The translations under genes and the position numbers were made by a program. DNA of 64,000 nt, taken from assembly GCF_005048155.1 (NCBI RefSeq), contig NZ_SUMB01000014.1, forward strand, positions 186,001 through 250,000. Reading direction: 5' to 3'. A model generated the notes under the pieces. That model was not told the origin of the DNA and did not search any database. It worked only from the letters and a program-made list of their open reading frames with translations. Below are positions 40,520 to 49,003 of this stretch, piece after piece; within the stretch, counting starts at the first letter, position 1, and every line of letters starts with the position of its first letter. Source of the DNA: Streptomyces piniterrae (lineage in GTDB: Bacteria; Actinomycetota; Actinomycetes; Streptomycetales; Streptomycetaceae).

Positions 40520-43336
40520 ATGACCGAGGACATGTCCCCTGCTGAGCGCTATGCCGCCGCCAAGCTCAGAGCGGCCGAGCAGGCCACCGCACTCGCCCCT
40601 TTCCGAGAGATGTACGACTTCGGGCTGGATCCGTTCCAGGTCGAGGCGTGCCGGGCCCTGGAGGCCGGCAAAGGCGTGCTGGTCGCGGCCCCCACCGGGT
40701 CCGGCAAGACGATCGTGGGCGAATTCGCCGTCCACCTGGCCCTGGAGCAGGGCCGTAAATGCTTCTACACCACCCCGATCAAGGCCCTGTCCAACCAGAA
40801 GTTCACGGACCTCGTCAAGCGCTACGGCGCCGACAAGGTCGGGCTGCTGACCGGTGACAACAGCATCAACTCCGAGGCGCCGGTGGTCGTGATGACCACC
40901 GAGGTGCTGCGGAACATGCTCTATTCCGGCTCGCAGTCCCTGGTCGGCCTCGGCTATGTGGTCATGGACGAGGTGCACTACCTCTCCGACCGCTTCCGTG
41001 GCGCCGTCTGGGAAGAGGTGATCATCCACCTCCCGGATTCGGTGACGCTGGTATCGCTGTCGGCCACGGTCTCCAACGCCGAGGAGTTCGGCGACTGGCT
41101 GGACACGGTCCGTGGCGACACCGAGGTGATCGTCGCCGAGGAACGGCCGGTGCCGCTGTGGCAGCACGTCCTCGCGGGCCGCCGGATCTACGACCTGTTC
41201 GAGGAGCGGGACGGCCGGAGCGGCGCCCGCCGGGAGGTCAACCCCGACCTGGAGCGGCTGGCGCGGATGGAGAACAGCCGCCCGACGTTCGGCCGGGACA
41301 AGCGCCGCGGCCGAACGATGCGGGAGGCGGACCGCGAGCGCGAGCGCCGTCAGCGCAGCCGGATCTGGACGCCCAGCCGGCCCGAGGTGATCGACCGCCT
41401 CGACAACGAGGGCCTGCTGCCCGCGATCACGTTCATCTTCAGCCGGGCCGGCTGCGAGGCGGCCGTCCAGCAGTGCCTGGCGTCGGGCCTGCGGCTCAAC
41501 GACCAGGTGGGGCGCGAGAAGGTGCGCCGCATAGTGGAGGCGAGGACGGCCGGAATACCGGACGACGACCTCCATGTGCTGGGCTACTTCGAGTGGTTGG
41601 AGGGGCTGGAGCGGGGCATCGCGGCCCACCACGCCGGCATGCTGCCGACCTTCAAGGAGGTCGTCGAGGAGCTGTTCGTCCAGGGCCTGGTCAAGGCGGT
41701 CTTCGCGACCGAGACGCTCGCGCTGGGCATCAACATGCCCGCGCGCTCGGTGGTGTTGGAGAAGCTCGTCAAGTGGAACGGCGAGCAGCACGCCGACATC
41801 ACCCCCGGCGAGTACACCCAGCTCACCGGCCGCGCCGGGCGTCGCGGCATCGACATCGAGGGCCATGCCGTGGTCCTGTGGCAGCGCGGTATGGACCCGG
41901 GCGCGCTGGCCGGCCTCGCCGGCACCCGTACGTATCCGCTGCGTTCCTCCTTCAAGCCGTCGTACAACATGGCGGTCAATCTCGTCTCGCAGTTCGGCAG
42001 GCACCGTTCGCGGGAGCTGCTGGAGATGTCCTTCGCGCAGTTCCAGGCCGACAAGTCGGTGGTCGGGATCTCGCGGCAGGTCCAGCGGAACGAGGAGGGC
42101 CTGACGGGCTACCGCGGTTCCATGACCTGTCACCTCGGCGACTTCGAGGAATACTCCCGGCTGCGGCGGGAGTTGAAGGACCGCGAGACGGAGCTGGCCA
42201 AGCAGGGCGCGGCGCAGCGGCGGGTGGCGGCGGTGGCGGCGCTGGAGAAGCTCAAGCCGGGCGACGTCATCCATGTGCCGACGGGCAAGTACGCGGGGCT
42301 GGCCCTGGTGCTCGACCCGGGTACGTCCCCGGGGCGGACCAACCGCCACCGCGGCTTCGAGGCGCAGGAGGGCCCGCGGCCGCTGGTGCTGACCGCGGAG
42401 CGGCAGGTCAAGCGGCTGGCGTCGATCGACTTCCCGGTGCCGGTCACCGCGCTGGACCGGATGCGGATCCCGAAGTCCTTCAACGCCCGCAGCCCGCAGT
42501 CGCGGCGCGATCTGGCGTCCGCGCTGCGCACCAAGGCCGGCCATCTGGTGCCGTCGCGGCACCGTAAGCCGCGCGCCGAGGCGGCCGACGACCGGGAGAT
42601 CGCCCGGCTGCGGACGGCCCTTCGCGCGCACCCCTGCCATGGCTGCGACGAGCGCGAGGACCACGCCCGCTGGGCCGAGCGCTATCACCGTCTGCTGCGC
42701 GACACCCGGCAGTTGGAGCGCCGGATCGAGGGCCGGACCAACACCATCGCGCGCACCTTCGACCGGATCTGCGCGCTGCTGACCGAGCTGGACTACCTCG
42801 AAGGCGACACCGTCACCGACGAGGGCCGACGGCTGGCCCGGCTCTACGGCGAGCTGGATCTGCTGGCGAGCGAATGTCTGCGGGACGGCGTCTGGGAGGG
42901 GCTCGGCCCTGCTGAGCTGGCGGCCTGCGCCTCGGCGCTGGTGTACGAGGCGCGGCAGGCGGACGACGCGGTGGCGCCCAAGCTGCCGGCCGGCCGGGCC
43001 CGGGACGCGCTGGCGGAGATGGTGCGGATCTGGGGGCGGCTGGATGCCCTGGAGGAGGACCACAAGATCAACCAGGCGGAGGGGGTCGGCCAGCGCGAGC
43101 CGGACCTCGGCTTCGCCTGGGCCGCGTACCGCTGGGCGTCCGGCTTCGGCCTCGACGAGGTGCTGGTGGAGGCGGAGATGCCGGCCGGCGACTTCGTCCG
43201 CTGGTGCAAGCAGCTGATCGACGTCCTCGGTCAGATCGCGGCGGCGGCCCCGCCCGAGGGCTCGGTGGCGCGGACGGCGCGCAAGGCCGTGGATGCGGTG
43301 CTGCGCGGTGTGGTGGCGTATTCGTCGGTGGGCTGA
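40520..43336 (+). CDS. helY: Superfamily 2 DEAD/DEAH-type helicase HelY
   Basis: A 938-residue helicase of the Ski2/Mtr4 group. Walker A is APTGSGKT (residues 57-64), motif II is DEVH (150-153), motif III is SATVSN, and motif VI is QLTGRAGRRGID. The C-terminal DSHCT domain ends near VVAYSSVG. Such helicases unwind RNA or RNA/DNA hybrids. In Mycobacterium tuberculosis helY follows pafABC and tatAC in the same order, which supports the name. The start at 40520 lies 10 bp after TAGGCT; the upstream element suggests induction by DNA damage through PafBC. Confidence 0.88.
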   Translation: MTEDMSPAERYAAAKLRAAEQATALAPFREMYDFGLDPFQVEACRALEAGKGVLVAAPTGSGKTIVGEFAVHLALEQGRKCFYTTPIKALSNQKFTDLVKRYGADKVGLLTGDNSINSEAPVVVMTTEVLRNMLYSGSQSLVGLGYVVMDEVHYLSDRFRGAVWEEVIIHLPDSVTLVSLSATVSNAEEFGDWLDTVRGDTEVIVAEERPVPLWQHVLAGRRIYDLFEERDGRSGARREVNPDLERLARMENSRPTFGRDKRRGRTMREADRERERRQRSRIWTPSRPEVIDRLDNEGLLPAITFIFSRAGCEAAVQQCLASGLRLNDQVGREKVRRIVEARTAGIPDDDLHVLGYFEWLEGLERGIAAHHAGMLPTFKEVVEELFVQGLVKAVFATETLALGINMPARSVVLEKLVKWNGEQHADITPGEYTQLTGRAGRRGIDIEGHAVVLWQRGMDPGALAGLAGTRTYPLRSSFKPSYNMAVNLVSQFGRHRSRELLEMSFAQFQADKSVVGISRQVQRNEEGLTGYRGSMTCHLGDFEEYSRLRRELKDRETELAKQGAAQRRVAAVAALEKLKPGDVIHVPTGKYAGLALVLDPGTSPGRTNRHRGFEAQEGPRPLVLTAERQVKRLASIDFPVPVTALDRMRIPKSFNARSPQSRRDLASALRTKAGHLVPSRHRKPRAEAADDREIARLRTALRAHPCHGCDEREDHARWAERYHRLLRDTRQLERRIEGRTNTIARTFDRICALLTELDYLEGDTVTDEGRRLARLYGELDLLASECLRDGVWEGLGPAELAACASALVYEARQADDAVAPKLPAGRARDALAEMVRIWGRLDALEEDHKINQAEGVGQREPDLGFAWAAYRWASGFGLDEVLVEAEMPAGDFVRWCKQLIDVLGQIAAAAPPEGSVARTARKAVDAVLRGVVAYSSVG

Positions 43337-43366
43337 GCCGACGGCGTAGGCCGGACCGAGCTGAGG

Positions 43367-43408
43367 AGACGGCGCCCGCGTACCCGGTCGACGGGGCGGG
43401 CGCCGTCT
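43367..43408 (+). terminator. helY terminator
   Basis: A perfect 13-bp stem, AGACGGCGCCCGC (43367-43379) with GCGGGCGCCGTCT (43396-43408), lies 31 bp after the helY stop. Confidence 0.7.
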
Positions 43409-43447
43409 GCTCTGTCGCGGGCGGGGCGGTGGGTGAAGGATGCGGCC

Positions 43448-43804
43448 ATGAGTGCGACGAGTGAGGAACAGAGCACCCCCGTACGGCGCTTCGGCAAGGT
43501 CATCAAGCTGCGTCCCGAGCACCGGGAGGAGTATCTGCGGCTGCACCGAGCGGCCTGGCCCGCGGTGCTGGCGACGATCACGGCCTGCAACCTCCGCAAC
43601 TACTCCATCTTCCTGGAGGGCGATCTGCTCTTCTCGTACGTCGAGTACGTGGGCGAGGACTACGCCGCGGATATGGCGCGGATGGCCGCCGATCCGGTGA
43701 CCCAGGAGTGGTGGCGGCTCACGGACCCTTGCCAGCAGCAGACCGAGGGGGCGGTGCCGGGGGAGTGGTGGACACCGATGCGGGAGGTCTTCCACCACGA
43801 CTGA
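43448..43804 (+). CDS. L-rhamnose/L-fucose mutarotase-like protein
   Basis: A 118-residue protein of the RhaM family, which interconverts the alpha and beta anomers of deoxy-hexoses. The signature is LRPEHREEYLRLHRAAWPAVL (proposed catalytic His33), then NYSIFLEGDLLFSYVEY and EWWRLTDPCQQ. ATG 43448 is chosen for GAAGGA seven bases upstream. No rhamnose or fucose catabolic gene is adjacent; the sugar-oxidation cluster at 1-3143 is 40 kb away, but the two could act together. Confidence 0.88.
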   Translation: MSATSEEQSTPVRRFGKVIKLRPEHREEYLRLHRAAWPAVLATITACNLRNYSIFLEGDLLFSYVEYVGEDYAADMARMAADPVTQEWWRLTDPCQQQTEGAVPGEWWTPMREVFHHD

Positions 43805-43826
43805 GCGGGCGGACACGCCGGTCCGG

Positions 43827-44759
43827 TCAGGCTCCTGCCCGCAGCAACTCCTCGGCCAGCACGGTCAGTTCGGCGGTCCGCAGCACCGTGTCACCGAACC
43901 CGGGCAGCGGGACGTGCAGCGGGCGCGTCCAGCGGTCCGGGATCGCGGACGCGCCGTACACCGCGCCGGCCAGCCCGCCGGTGACCGCCGCGACGGTGTC
44001 GGTGTCCCCGCCGAGATCGATCGCGGCGCCCAGCGCGTCGGCGTACGAGCCGGTGGTGCGCAGGGCCCAGAGTGCGGACCCCAGACAGGGCCAGACCGCG
44101 CCGTTGAACTCGGTGGCGAGAGCGGGGTGCCAGTCGGGGGCGAGGACGGTGGCCCAGCGGTCGTGGTGGTCCGGGTGCACGCCGGCGAGGGCGTCCGGTA
44201 CGGCGGCGAGCGGATCGGCTCCGTCCAGGGCGACCCTGATCAGTTCGTGGAGGACCGCGGTGCCCTCCCAGGCCGCGCGGTCGCCGTGGGTGAGGGCGGC
44301 CAGCCGTCGGGCGGCTTCCATCGTCGTCGTGCGGCCGCGGCCGGCGAAGTACACGGCCGACGGGGCCGCGCGCATCAGGGAACCGTTGCCCGCGGCACGG
44401 GCGTTGATCTCGTAGTGCGCCGCGGCCGCGCGGTCCCAGGGCAGCCCGCTGCCGAGTACGTCCTCGGTCTGCAGCCCGATGTCCTTCGGTCCGCCGGCTG
44501 CCCAGCACTGGAAGCGGCGGAAGACATCGGGCAGGTCGAGGCCGCCGCGTGCCAGCAGCGACTGGGCGGTGAGCACCGCCATCTGGGTGTCGTCGGTGGC
44601 TTCGCCCGGGTCCCAGCCGCCGCCCGCCCGCATCTCCGCCCGCCCGTCGGGAAATCGCGCGCTGTACGTGCCGGGCTCGCCGAATTCGAAGGGTGCGCCG
44701 AGCGCGTCGCCGACGGCGGAGCCCAGGACGGCGCCGATGGCGCGTTCCTCGCGGTTCAT
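43827..44759 (-). CDS. ADP-ribosylglycohydrolase family protein
   Basis: A 310-residue DraG/ARH-type hydrolase that removes ADP-ribose from proteins or nucleic acids. The two magnesium-binding motifs are intact: EATDDTQMAVL near residues 53-63 and LGGDTDTVAAVTGGLAGAVYG near the C-terminus. The ATG at 44759 overlaps the TGA of the upstream gene (ATGA), so it is the third cistron of a coupled operon. No ADP-ribosyltransferase is encoded next to it, so the target modification is unknown. Length is normal for the family. Confidence 0.9.
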   Translation of the reverse strand: MNREERAIGAVLGSAVGDALGAPFEFGEPGTYSARFPDGRAEMRAGGGWDPGEATDDTQMAVLTAQSLLARGGLDLPDVFRRFQCWAAGGPKDIGLQTEDVLGSGLPWDRAAAAHYEINARAAGNGSLMRAAPSAVYFAGRGRTTTMEAARRLAALTHGDRAAWEGTAVLHELIRVALDGADPLAAVPDALAGVHPDHHDRWATVLAPDWHPALATEFNGAVWPCLGSALWALRTTGSYADALGAAIDLGGDTDTVAAVTGGLAGAVYGASAIPDRWTRPLHVPLPGFGDTVLRTAELTVLAEELLRAGA

Positions 44760-45250
44760 GATTCCCCCTGGTGTCGGCCTGGTGTCGGCGCGTTCGCTTT
44801 CCGCAGGCTATCGACCCGGTGGTGGGCGGACGCGCGACGGACGCCCGCGCGGATACCGAGGAAGAGCAGGACGCCGATGGGGGAGAGCAGGACGGTCAGC
44901 ACCAGCAGCGGTCCCATGACCAGGGGGTGGATGCCCAGCGTGCGGGCCTCGCGGTACATCCACTGGCCCAGGAACAGGTCCCAGGCGATCACCTGGGCCC
45001 AGATGGCGCCCGCGCCACCGCCGAGCGTCAGCAGTTCCTGGAAACCGGTCAGTTCGGGACGGCTCACCGCGGCCCACAGCTGCGGGAACACCGGTAGGGC
45101 CAGGGCGAGATAGACGGCGATGACGGGCACCATCGGGAGCGGGGAGGCGGCGATCCGGTCGGTCCACCGCCACCCGGGGGCGAGGACCATCAGCGCCCAG
45201 AACGGTGCCGCGAGGTAGAAGGCCAGGTCGAAGAGGGCGCTGTGGGTCAT
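44756..45250 (-). CDS. ABA4-like membrane protein (DUF4281)
   Basis: A 164-residue protein with four predicted membrane helices. It resembles the ABA4-like family, named after the plant protein needed for neoxanthin synthesis: ALFDLAFYLAAPFWALMVLAP, then IWAQVIAWDLFLGQWMYREA and LLLSPIGVLLF-like end. In bacteria the role is unknown. ATG 45250 overlaps the upstream TGA (45247-45249), and its own stop overlaps the start of the ADP-ribosylglycohydrolase gene. The C-terminal tail (RRASAHHRVDSLRKAN) is basic and cytoplasmic. No carotenoid gene is nearby. Confidence 0.8.
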   Translation of the reverse strand: MTHSALFDLAFYLAAPFWALMVLAPGWRWTDRIAASPLPMVPVIAVYLALALPVFPQLWAAVSRPELTGFQELLTLGGGAGAIWAQVIAWDLFLGQWMYREARTLGIHPLVMGPLLVLTVLLSPIGVLLFLGIRAGVRRASAHHRVDSLRKANAPTPGRHQGES

Positions 45251-46191
45251 GCGGGCAACTCCTGGGCGGGGGTGGGGGACTGGGCCGGTGCGGGACGTCC
45301 GCGCAGCGCCGCGTACGTACCCGCCGCCGTGGCCACCGCGATGGCGGCGAGCGCGGCGAGGGTCGCCGCATCCGGGTGGACGAGTGCCTGGCCGCGCAGC
45401 GCCTGCCAGGTCACCAGGGCGAGCAGTGCGGTGGTGCAGCCCGCCGCGACCCATACGAGGCGCAGCCGTACCTCGGCGCTGCGGAGGCGGGTGAAGCGTC
45501 CGGCCAGCGCCTCGATCGCGTAGAGGAAGAGAGGGAGCGCCTGGAGGGCGTGCATGCCGAAGAAGTGCGGGATGCGCAGGTCGCCGCCGGTGGTGTTCCA
45601 GCCGGTGAGCGGCATGGCCGGGCCGCCGTCGGGGACGCCGACGCTGTGCGCGCCGACCGTGGTGGCCAGATCGCCCGCGGCCTGCTGGGCGGGGGTGGGC
45701 AGCACCATCAGGCCGCCGAGCAGCAGTCCGGCCAGTGCGATCAGCAGGCCGAGGCGGATCGCCCAGGTCGTGGCCCGGTCGCCCAGACGGGCCCGGAAGA
45801 GGAGTAGCGCGATGACGAAGGTGCTGGCCCACAGGGCGACGATGGTGAGCCCCATGGCCACGAACAGGCCCTGGTCCAGGGGGGTTTCGATGTTGAAGTG
45901 GCTCCGCCGGCCGCGCACCGTCTGGCCGGTGATGATCGCCATCTCGATGGCGCCGGCCACGACGGCGGTGTGCGCCGCCCACTGGCCGACCCGGCTCGGG
46001 GCGGCGCGCCGGGACAGCATCCAGGCGAGCGTGAGCCCGTAGGCGGCGAACGACACCGAGAACTTGAGGGGCTTGAGCCAGATGGGCGAGCCGACCAGGA
46101 CGCGGTCGTCGACGATCAGGCCGGTGGCCGACACGACGGCGAGCGCCGCCATCGCCCAGGAGAAGGCGAGCAGTGAGCGGTATCTGGACAT
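45247..46191 (-). CDS. Multi-pass membrane protein, unknown function
   Basis: A 314-residue protein with about eight predicted membrane helices (for example YRSLLAFSWAMAALAVVSAT, then WAIRLGLLIALAGLLLGGLM). Conserved-looking polar features include ITGQTVRGRRSHFNIETPLDQ and GDLRIPHFFGMHALQALPLFL, where Glu and His residues near helices could bind a cofactor or lipid head group. ATG 46191 follows GGGGGA. It is the first gene of the three-gene ATGA-coupled operon and lies 17 bp downstream of a nested palindromic operator. I do not recognise a family name. Confidence 0.75.
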   Translation of the reverse strand: MSRYRSLLAFSWAMAALAVVSATGLIVDDRVLVGSPIWLKPLKFSVSFAAYGLTLAWMLSRRAAPSRVGQWAAHTAVVAGAIEMAIITGQTVRGRRSHFNIETPLDQGLFVAMGLTIVALWASTFVIALLLFRARLGDRATTWAIRLGLLIALAGLLLGGLMVLPTPAQQAAGDLATTVGAHSVGVPDGGPAMPLTGWNTTGGDLRIPHFFGMHALQALPLFLYAIEALAGRFTRLRSAEVRLRLVWVAAGCTTALLALVTWQALRGQALVHPDAATLAALAAIAVATAAGTYAALRGRPAPAQSPTPAQELPA

Positions 46192-46208
46192 GCGGATCCC
46201 CCAGCAGA

Positions 46209-46252
46209 ATGGATAGTAGCGCTTTCCGCTATCTGATAGCTGGACTATCCAT
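46209..46252. promoter_or_regulatory. Nested palindromic operator upstream of membrane-protein operon
   Basis: An outer inverted repeat ATGGATAGT (46209-46217) / ACTATCCAT (46244-46252) surrounds the near-central palindrome GCTATC-T-GATAGC (46228-46240). All half-sites share the core ATAG. The layout suggests two regulator dimers, perhaps of TetR or PadR type. It begins 17 bp before the ATG. No regulator gene is adjacent. Confidence 0.7.
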
Positions 46253-46353
46253 GATGGGAGGTGGATTGGCAAGGGGGTTGTGGCGCAAGGGCGTTGACCG
46301 CCGGTCGGCTGATGCGTCGGCTCGCGCGAGGGGGCGCGGCGGTCCGGAAAACG

Positions 46354-46386
46354 CCGAGGGCGCCCGCGACTCGCGGGCGCCCTCGG
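46354..46386 (-). terminator. Terminator of siderophore-interacting protein gene
   Basis: CCGAGGGCGCCCGCGA (46354-46369) and its perfect complement (46371-46386) form a 16-bp stem with a very small loop. On the reverse strand TTTT follows directly after, as expected for a transcript coming from 46433. Confidence 0.8.
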
Positions 46387-46432
46387 GCGGTGCTGCTCTC
46401 TGTGGCGTTGCTCTGCATGGCGTTGCTGTGTG

Positions 46433-47290
46433 TCAGGCGGCCGCCGCCGGTGCGGCCTCCTGCTCGGCCTCCATCTGCTGGTTCCAGTCGCGCTTGGAGG
46501 CCTGCCAGCCGTCCTCGTCGTGGCCGGAGCGCCAGTAGCCGGAGATCGACAGGGCCTCGCGGGGGATCCCGCGCTCGATCCGCAGCAGCCGCCGCAGCTC
46601 CTTCACAAAGCCCGCCTCGCCATGGACGAATGCCTGGACCTGTCCGGCCGGGAACGTCAACGCCCTTACGGCGGCGACTAGTTCACGCCCGACCGGTGCG
46701 CCTCCCCGGTACAGCCAGGTGATCTGGGCGTTGGCCGGTGCGTCCAGTTCCTGCGTCTCCTCCGGGCCCGCCACCTCGATGAAGGCGTGCACGGGCGCGC
46801 CCGCGGGGATCCGCGCGAGCGAGGCCGCGATGGCCGGCAGTGCGCTCTCGTCGCCGGCCAGCAGATGCCAGTCGGCGTCGGCCTGCGGGAGGTAGGCGCC
46901 GCCGGGGCCGAGGAAGAGCACCTCGTCGCCCGGCTCGGCGGCGGCCGCCCAGGGGCCGGCGAGGCCCTCGTCGCCGTGCACCACGAAGTCGACGGTCAGC
47001 TCGCGGGCCGCGGCGTCCCAGGAACGCACGGTGTACGTACGGGTCCTGGGCCACTGCGCCCGCGGGAAGTCGGCGCGGATCTGCGCGATGTCGAACGGCT
47101 CGGGGTAGGCCACGTCGGGCAGCGGAAAGACCAGCTTGATGTAGTGGTCGGAGTAGTCGCCCGCGGTGAATTCCGCCAGTCCCGGGCCGCCCAGCACGAC
47201 GCGGACCATATGCGGGGTGAGCTGCGCGGTGCGCAGCACCTGGGCGCGGTGCACGGCGGGTTTTTTGCGGGACGGACGTTCTTCTGCCAC
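46433..47290 (-). CDS. Siderophore-interacting protein (FAD-dependent ferric reductase)
   Basis: A 285-residue SIP-family flavoprotein that reduces ferric siderophores after uptake to release iron. FAD binding is seen in RTRTYTVRSWD; the NAD(P)H-binding half follows (WHLLAGDESALPAIAASLARI), and the end has the usual GYWRSGHDED. GTG 47290 is preferred because GGGGAG lies six bases upstream; the in-frame ATG at 47332 has no ribosome site and sits against the iron box. An IdeR/DmdR-type box at 47336-47354 predicts repression by iron. No siderophore gene cluster is nearby. Confidence 0.9.
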   Translation of the reverse strand: MAEERPSRKKPAVHRAQVLRTAQLTPHMVRVVLGGPGLAEFTAGDYSDHYIKLVFPLPDVAYPEPFDIAQIRADFPRAQWPRTRTYTVRSWDAAARELTVDFVVHGDEGLAGPWAAAAEPGDEVLFLGPGGAYLPQADADWHLLAGDESALPAIAASLARIPAGAPVHAFIEVAGPEETQELDAPANAQITWLYRGGAPVGRELVAAVRALTFPAGQVQAFVHGEAGFVKELRRLLRIERGIPREALSISGYWRSGHDEDGWQASKRDWNQQMEAEQEAAPAAAA

Positions 47291-47314
47291 GGCAATCTCC
47301 CCTGACGCGGTCGT

Positions 47315-47330
47315 GGGTGAGGCCTCACCC
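47315..47330. repeat. 16-bp perfect palindrome in SIP leader
   Basis: GGGTGAGGCCTCACCC is a perfect palindrome lying between the iron box and the GTG start. It could be a second protein site or a leader hairpin. Confidence 0.6.
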
Positions 47331-47335
47331 ATGGG

Positions 47336-47354
47336 TTAGGTATACCTAACCTAA
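47336..47354 (-). promoter_or_regulatory. Iron box (IdeR/DmdR-type)
   Basis: On the reverse strand TTAGGTTAGGTATACCTAA matches 16 of 19 positions of the actinobacterial iron box TTAGGTTAGGCTCACCTAA; it also contains the perfect 14-bp palindrome TTAGGTATACCTAA (47336-47349). It lies 46-64 bp before the SIP start, right after the exonuclease stop codon (47359). Confidence 0.85.
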
Positions 47355-47358
47355 CAGT

Positions 47359-48297
47359 TCATCTCTGGAGTGTGAGAAGCAGCCGGTGCAAAGATCCGCC
47401 CAAGCCCCACTGCGCGGCCAGCGCCTCCAGCCGCTCCGGGTCGGCCGGTTCGGCCGGCAGCGCGATATCGACGTCGGGCACCGGCACATCGCCGGCCACC
47501 CGTACGACCTTGGGGGCGACCTCGATATACGGCCGTGCCTCGGTCAGCCGCTTGCGCTGGGTGGGGGTCAGCTTCGAGGCGGGGTCGTCGGCGGCGGCCA
47601 TGATGCCCGCCAGATCGCCGTACGCGTCCAGCAGCTTCGCGGCGGTCTTCTCGCCGATGCCGGGCACCCCCGGCAGGCCGTCGCTGGGGTCCCCGCGCAG
47701 CAGCGCCAGATCGGCGTAGCCCGGCCCGTCCACGCCGTACTTCGCGCGCAGCAGCGCCTCGTCGGTGATCTGCAGCGTGCCGACGCCCTTGAGGGGATAC
47801 AGGATGCGGATGCCGCGCCGGTCGTCGATCAGCTGGAAGAGGTCGCGGTCGCCGGTGACGATGTCCACCGGCCCTGCCGCCCGGCCGGTCAGGGTGCCGA
47901 TGACGTCGTCGGCCTCGTAGCCCTCGGCCCCGATGCGGGCGATGCCGAGCGCGTCGAGGACCTCCTCGATCATCGGGACCTGGGGGGAGAGGGTGTCCGG
48001 GATCTCCTCCACATCGGGCTCGGCGGAGCCCGCGGGGGCCTCCTCGGCGACCCGGTGCGCCTTGTAGGAGGGGATCAGATCGACCCGCCACTGGGGGCGC
48101 CAGTCGAAGTCCATGCAGGCGACCAGGTCGTCGGGGTGGTGGTCCTGGACGAGCCGGGCGATGAAGTCCAGCAGACCGCGCACCGCGTTGACGGGTGTGC
48201 CGTCCGGGGCCCTGACGGAGTCGGGGACCCCGAAGTAGGCGCGGAAGTAGAGAGAAGCGGTGTCGAGGAGCATCAGGCGTCGAGTCACATCCCGCAT
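47359..48297 (-). CDS. 5'-3' exonuclease (FEN-like)
   Basis: A 312-residue stand-alone flap endonuclease/5'-3' exonuclease, equivalent to the N-terminal domain of DNA polymerase I. The metal-site acidic residues are seen in RRLMLLDTASLYFRAY, CMDFDWRPQWR, EGYEADDVIGTL and VTGDRDLFQLI; the helix-hairpin-helix is GLPGVPGIGEKTAAKLL. It can remove RNA primers or flaps. ATG 48297 is taken as start; TTG/ATG at residue 9 is also possible. It is followed immediately by the SIP promoter. Confidence 0.9.
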   Translation of the reverse strand: MRDVTRRLMLLDTASLYFRAYFGVPDSVRAPDGTPVNAVRGLLDFIARLVQDHHPDDLVACMDFDWRPQWRVDLIPSYKAHRVAEEAPAGSAEPDVEEIPDTLSPQVPMIEEVLDALGIARIGAEGYEADDVIGTLTGRAAGPVDIVTGDRDLFQLIDDRRGIRILYPLKGVGTLQITDEALLRAKYGVDGPGYADLALLRGDPSDGLPGVPGIGEKTAAKLLDAYGDLAGIMAAADDPASKLTPTQRKRLTEARPYIEVAPKVVRVAGDVPVPDVDIALPAEPADPERLEALAAQWGLGGSLHRLLLTLQR

Positions 48298-48509
48298 GAT
48301 GCCGTACGCCCCCTACGCCACACGGAGGTGCGCTGGACCGTCGCCGGGTTGGTGCCGCGGCACGGCGCGAGGCCCGGACGCCCCCGATGGAGCAGCCGTC
48401 CGCCCGAACGGACGCCCCACGTCGCGGCGGCGCGGGAGGGGTGCTTCGCTGCCAGTGCGCCGGTTGTCCCTCGTGGCCGCCGCGGCCGCGGCCGGCGCGG
48501 GAGCCGACC

Positions 48510-48947
48510 GTGAACGCTGCGCGTATAACCGCCGCCGCCCTGCTCAGCACCGCCGTCCTGGGGCTCGCCGCACCGGCCGCCTCGGCCCGGGTCGCGCCGA
48601 ATCCGGTGACGGCCGGCCAAGAGGTGAACGTCAGCGACGGCCGGCACTGCGCCGCGGCCCAGGGCGCCAGGGCGGCATCGACCCTCTTCGGCGGCGCGGT
48701 GGCGCTCCGCCCCGACACCCGCGGCATGGCCGCCGAGGCGACCGTCGACGAGGGCGTGACGCCCGGCCGCTACAAGGTCGTCATCGAGTGCGGGCCGGGC
48801 GGCGCGCGGTACACCGAGACCGTCACCGTGCGCGGCGGCAGCGTGGACGGTGTGAACACCACGCAGGCGGCCGGCGGGCTGGCCCTGCTGGTGCTGGCCG
48901 GCGGTGCGGCGTATCTCCTCCGACGCACCGTCAGCGCCCGGTTCTGA
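48510..48947 (+). CDS. Small secreted protein with C-terminal membrane anchor
   Basis: A 145-residue protein: signal peptide (ITAAALLSTAVLGLAAPAASA), an extracellular domain of about 85 residues with two cysteines (HCAAAQG and IECGPGG), and a C-terminal membrane helix followed by RR. The repeated pattern NPVTAGQEVNVSDG and VTPGRYKVVIECG looks like a small beta-sandwich. GTG 48510 follows GGGAG by six bases. There is no LPxTG sortase motif. Function unknown. Confidence 0.7.
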   Translation: MNAARITAAALLSTAVLGLAAPAASARVAPNPVTAGQEVNVSDGRHCAAAQGARAASTLFGGAVALRPDTRGMAAEATVDEGVTPGRYKVVIECGPGGARYTETVTVRGGSVDGVNTTQAAGGLALLVLAGGAAYLLRRTVSARF

Positions 48948-49003
48948 GCGGGGAGTTCACCGAGCGAACGGTGCGCGGTGGGGGTGCACCGTACGGTGGG
49001 GGC

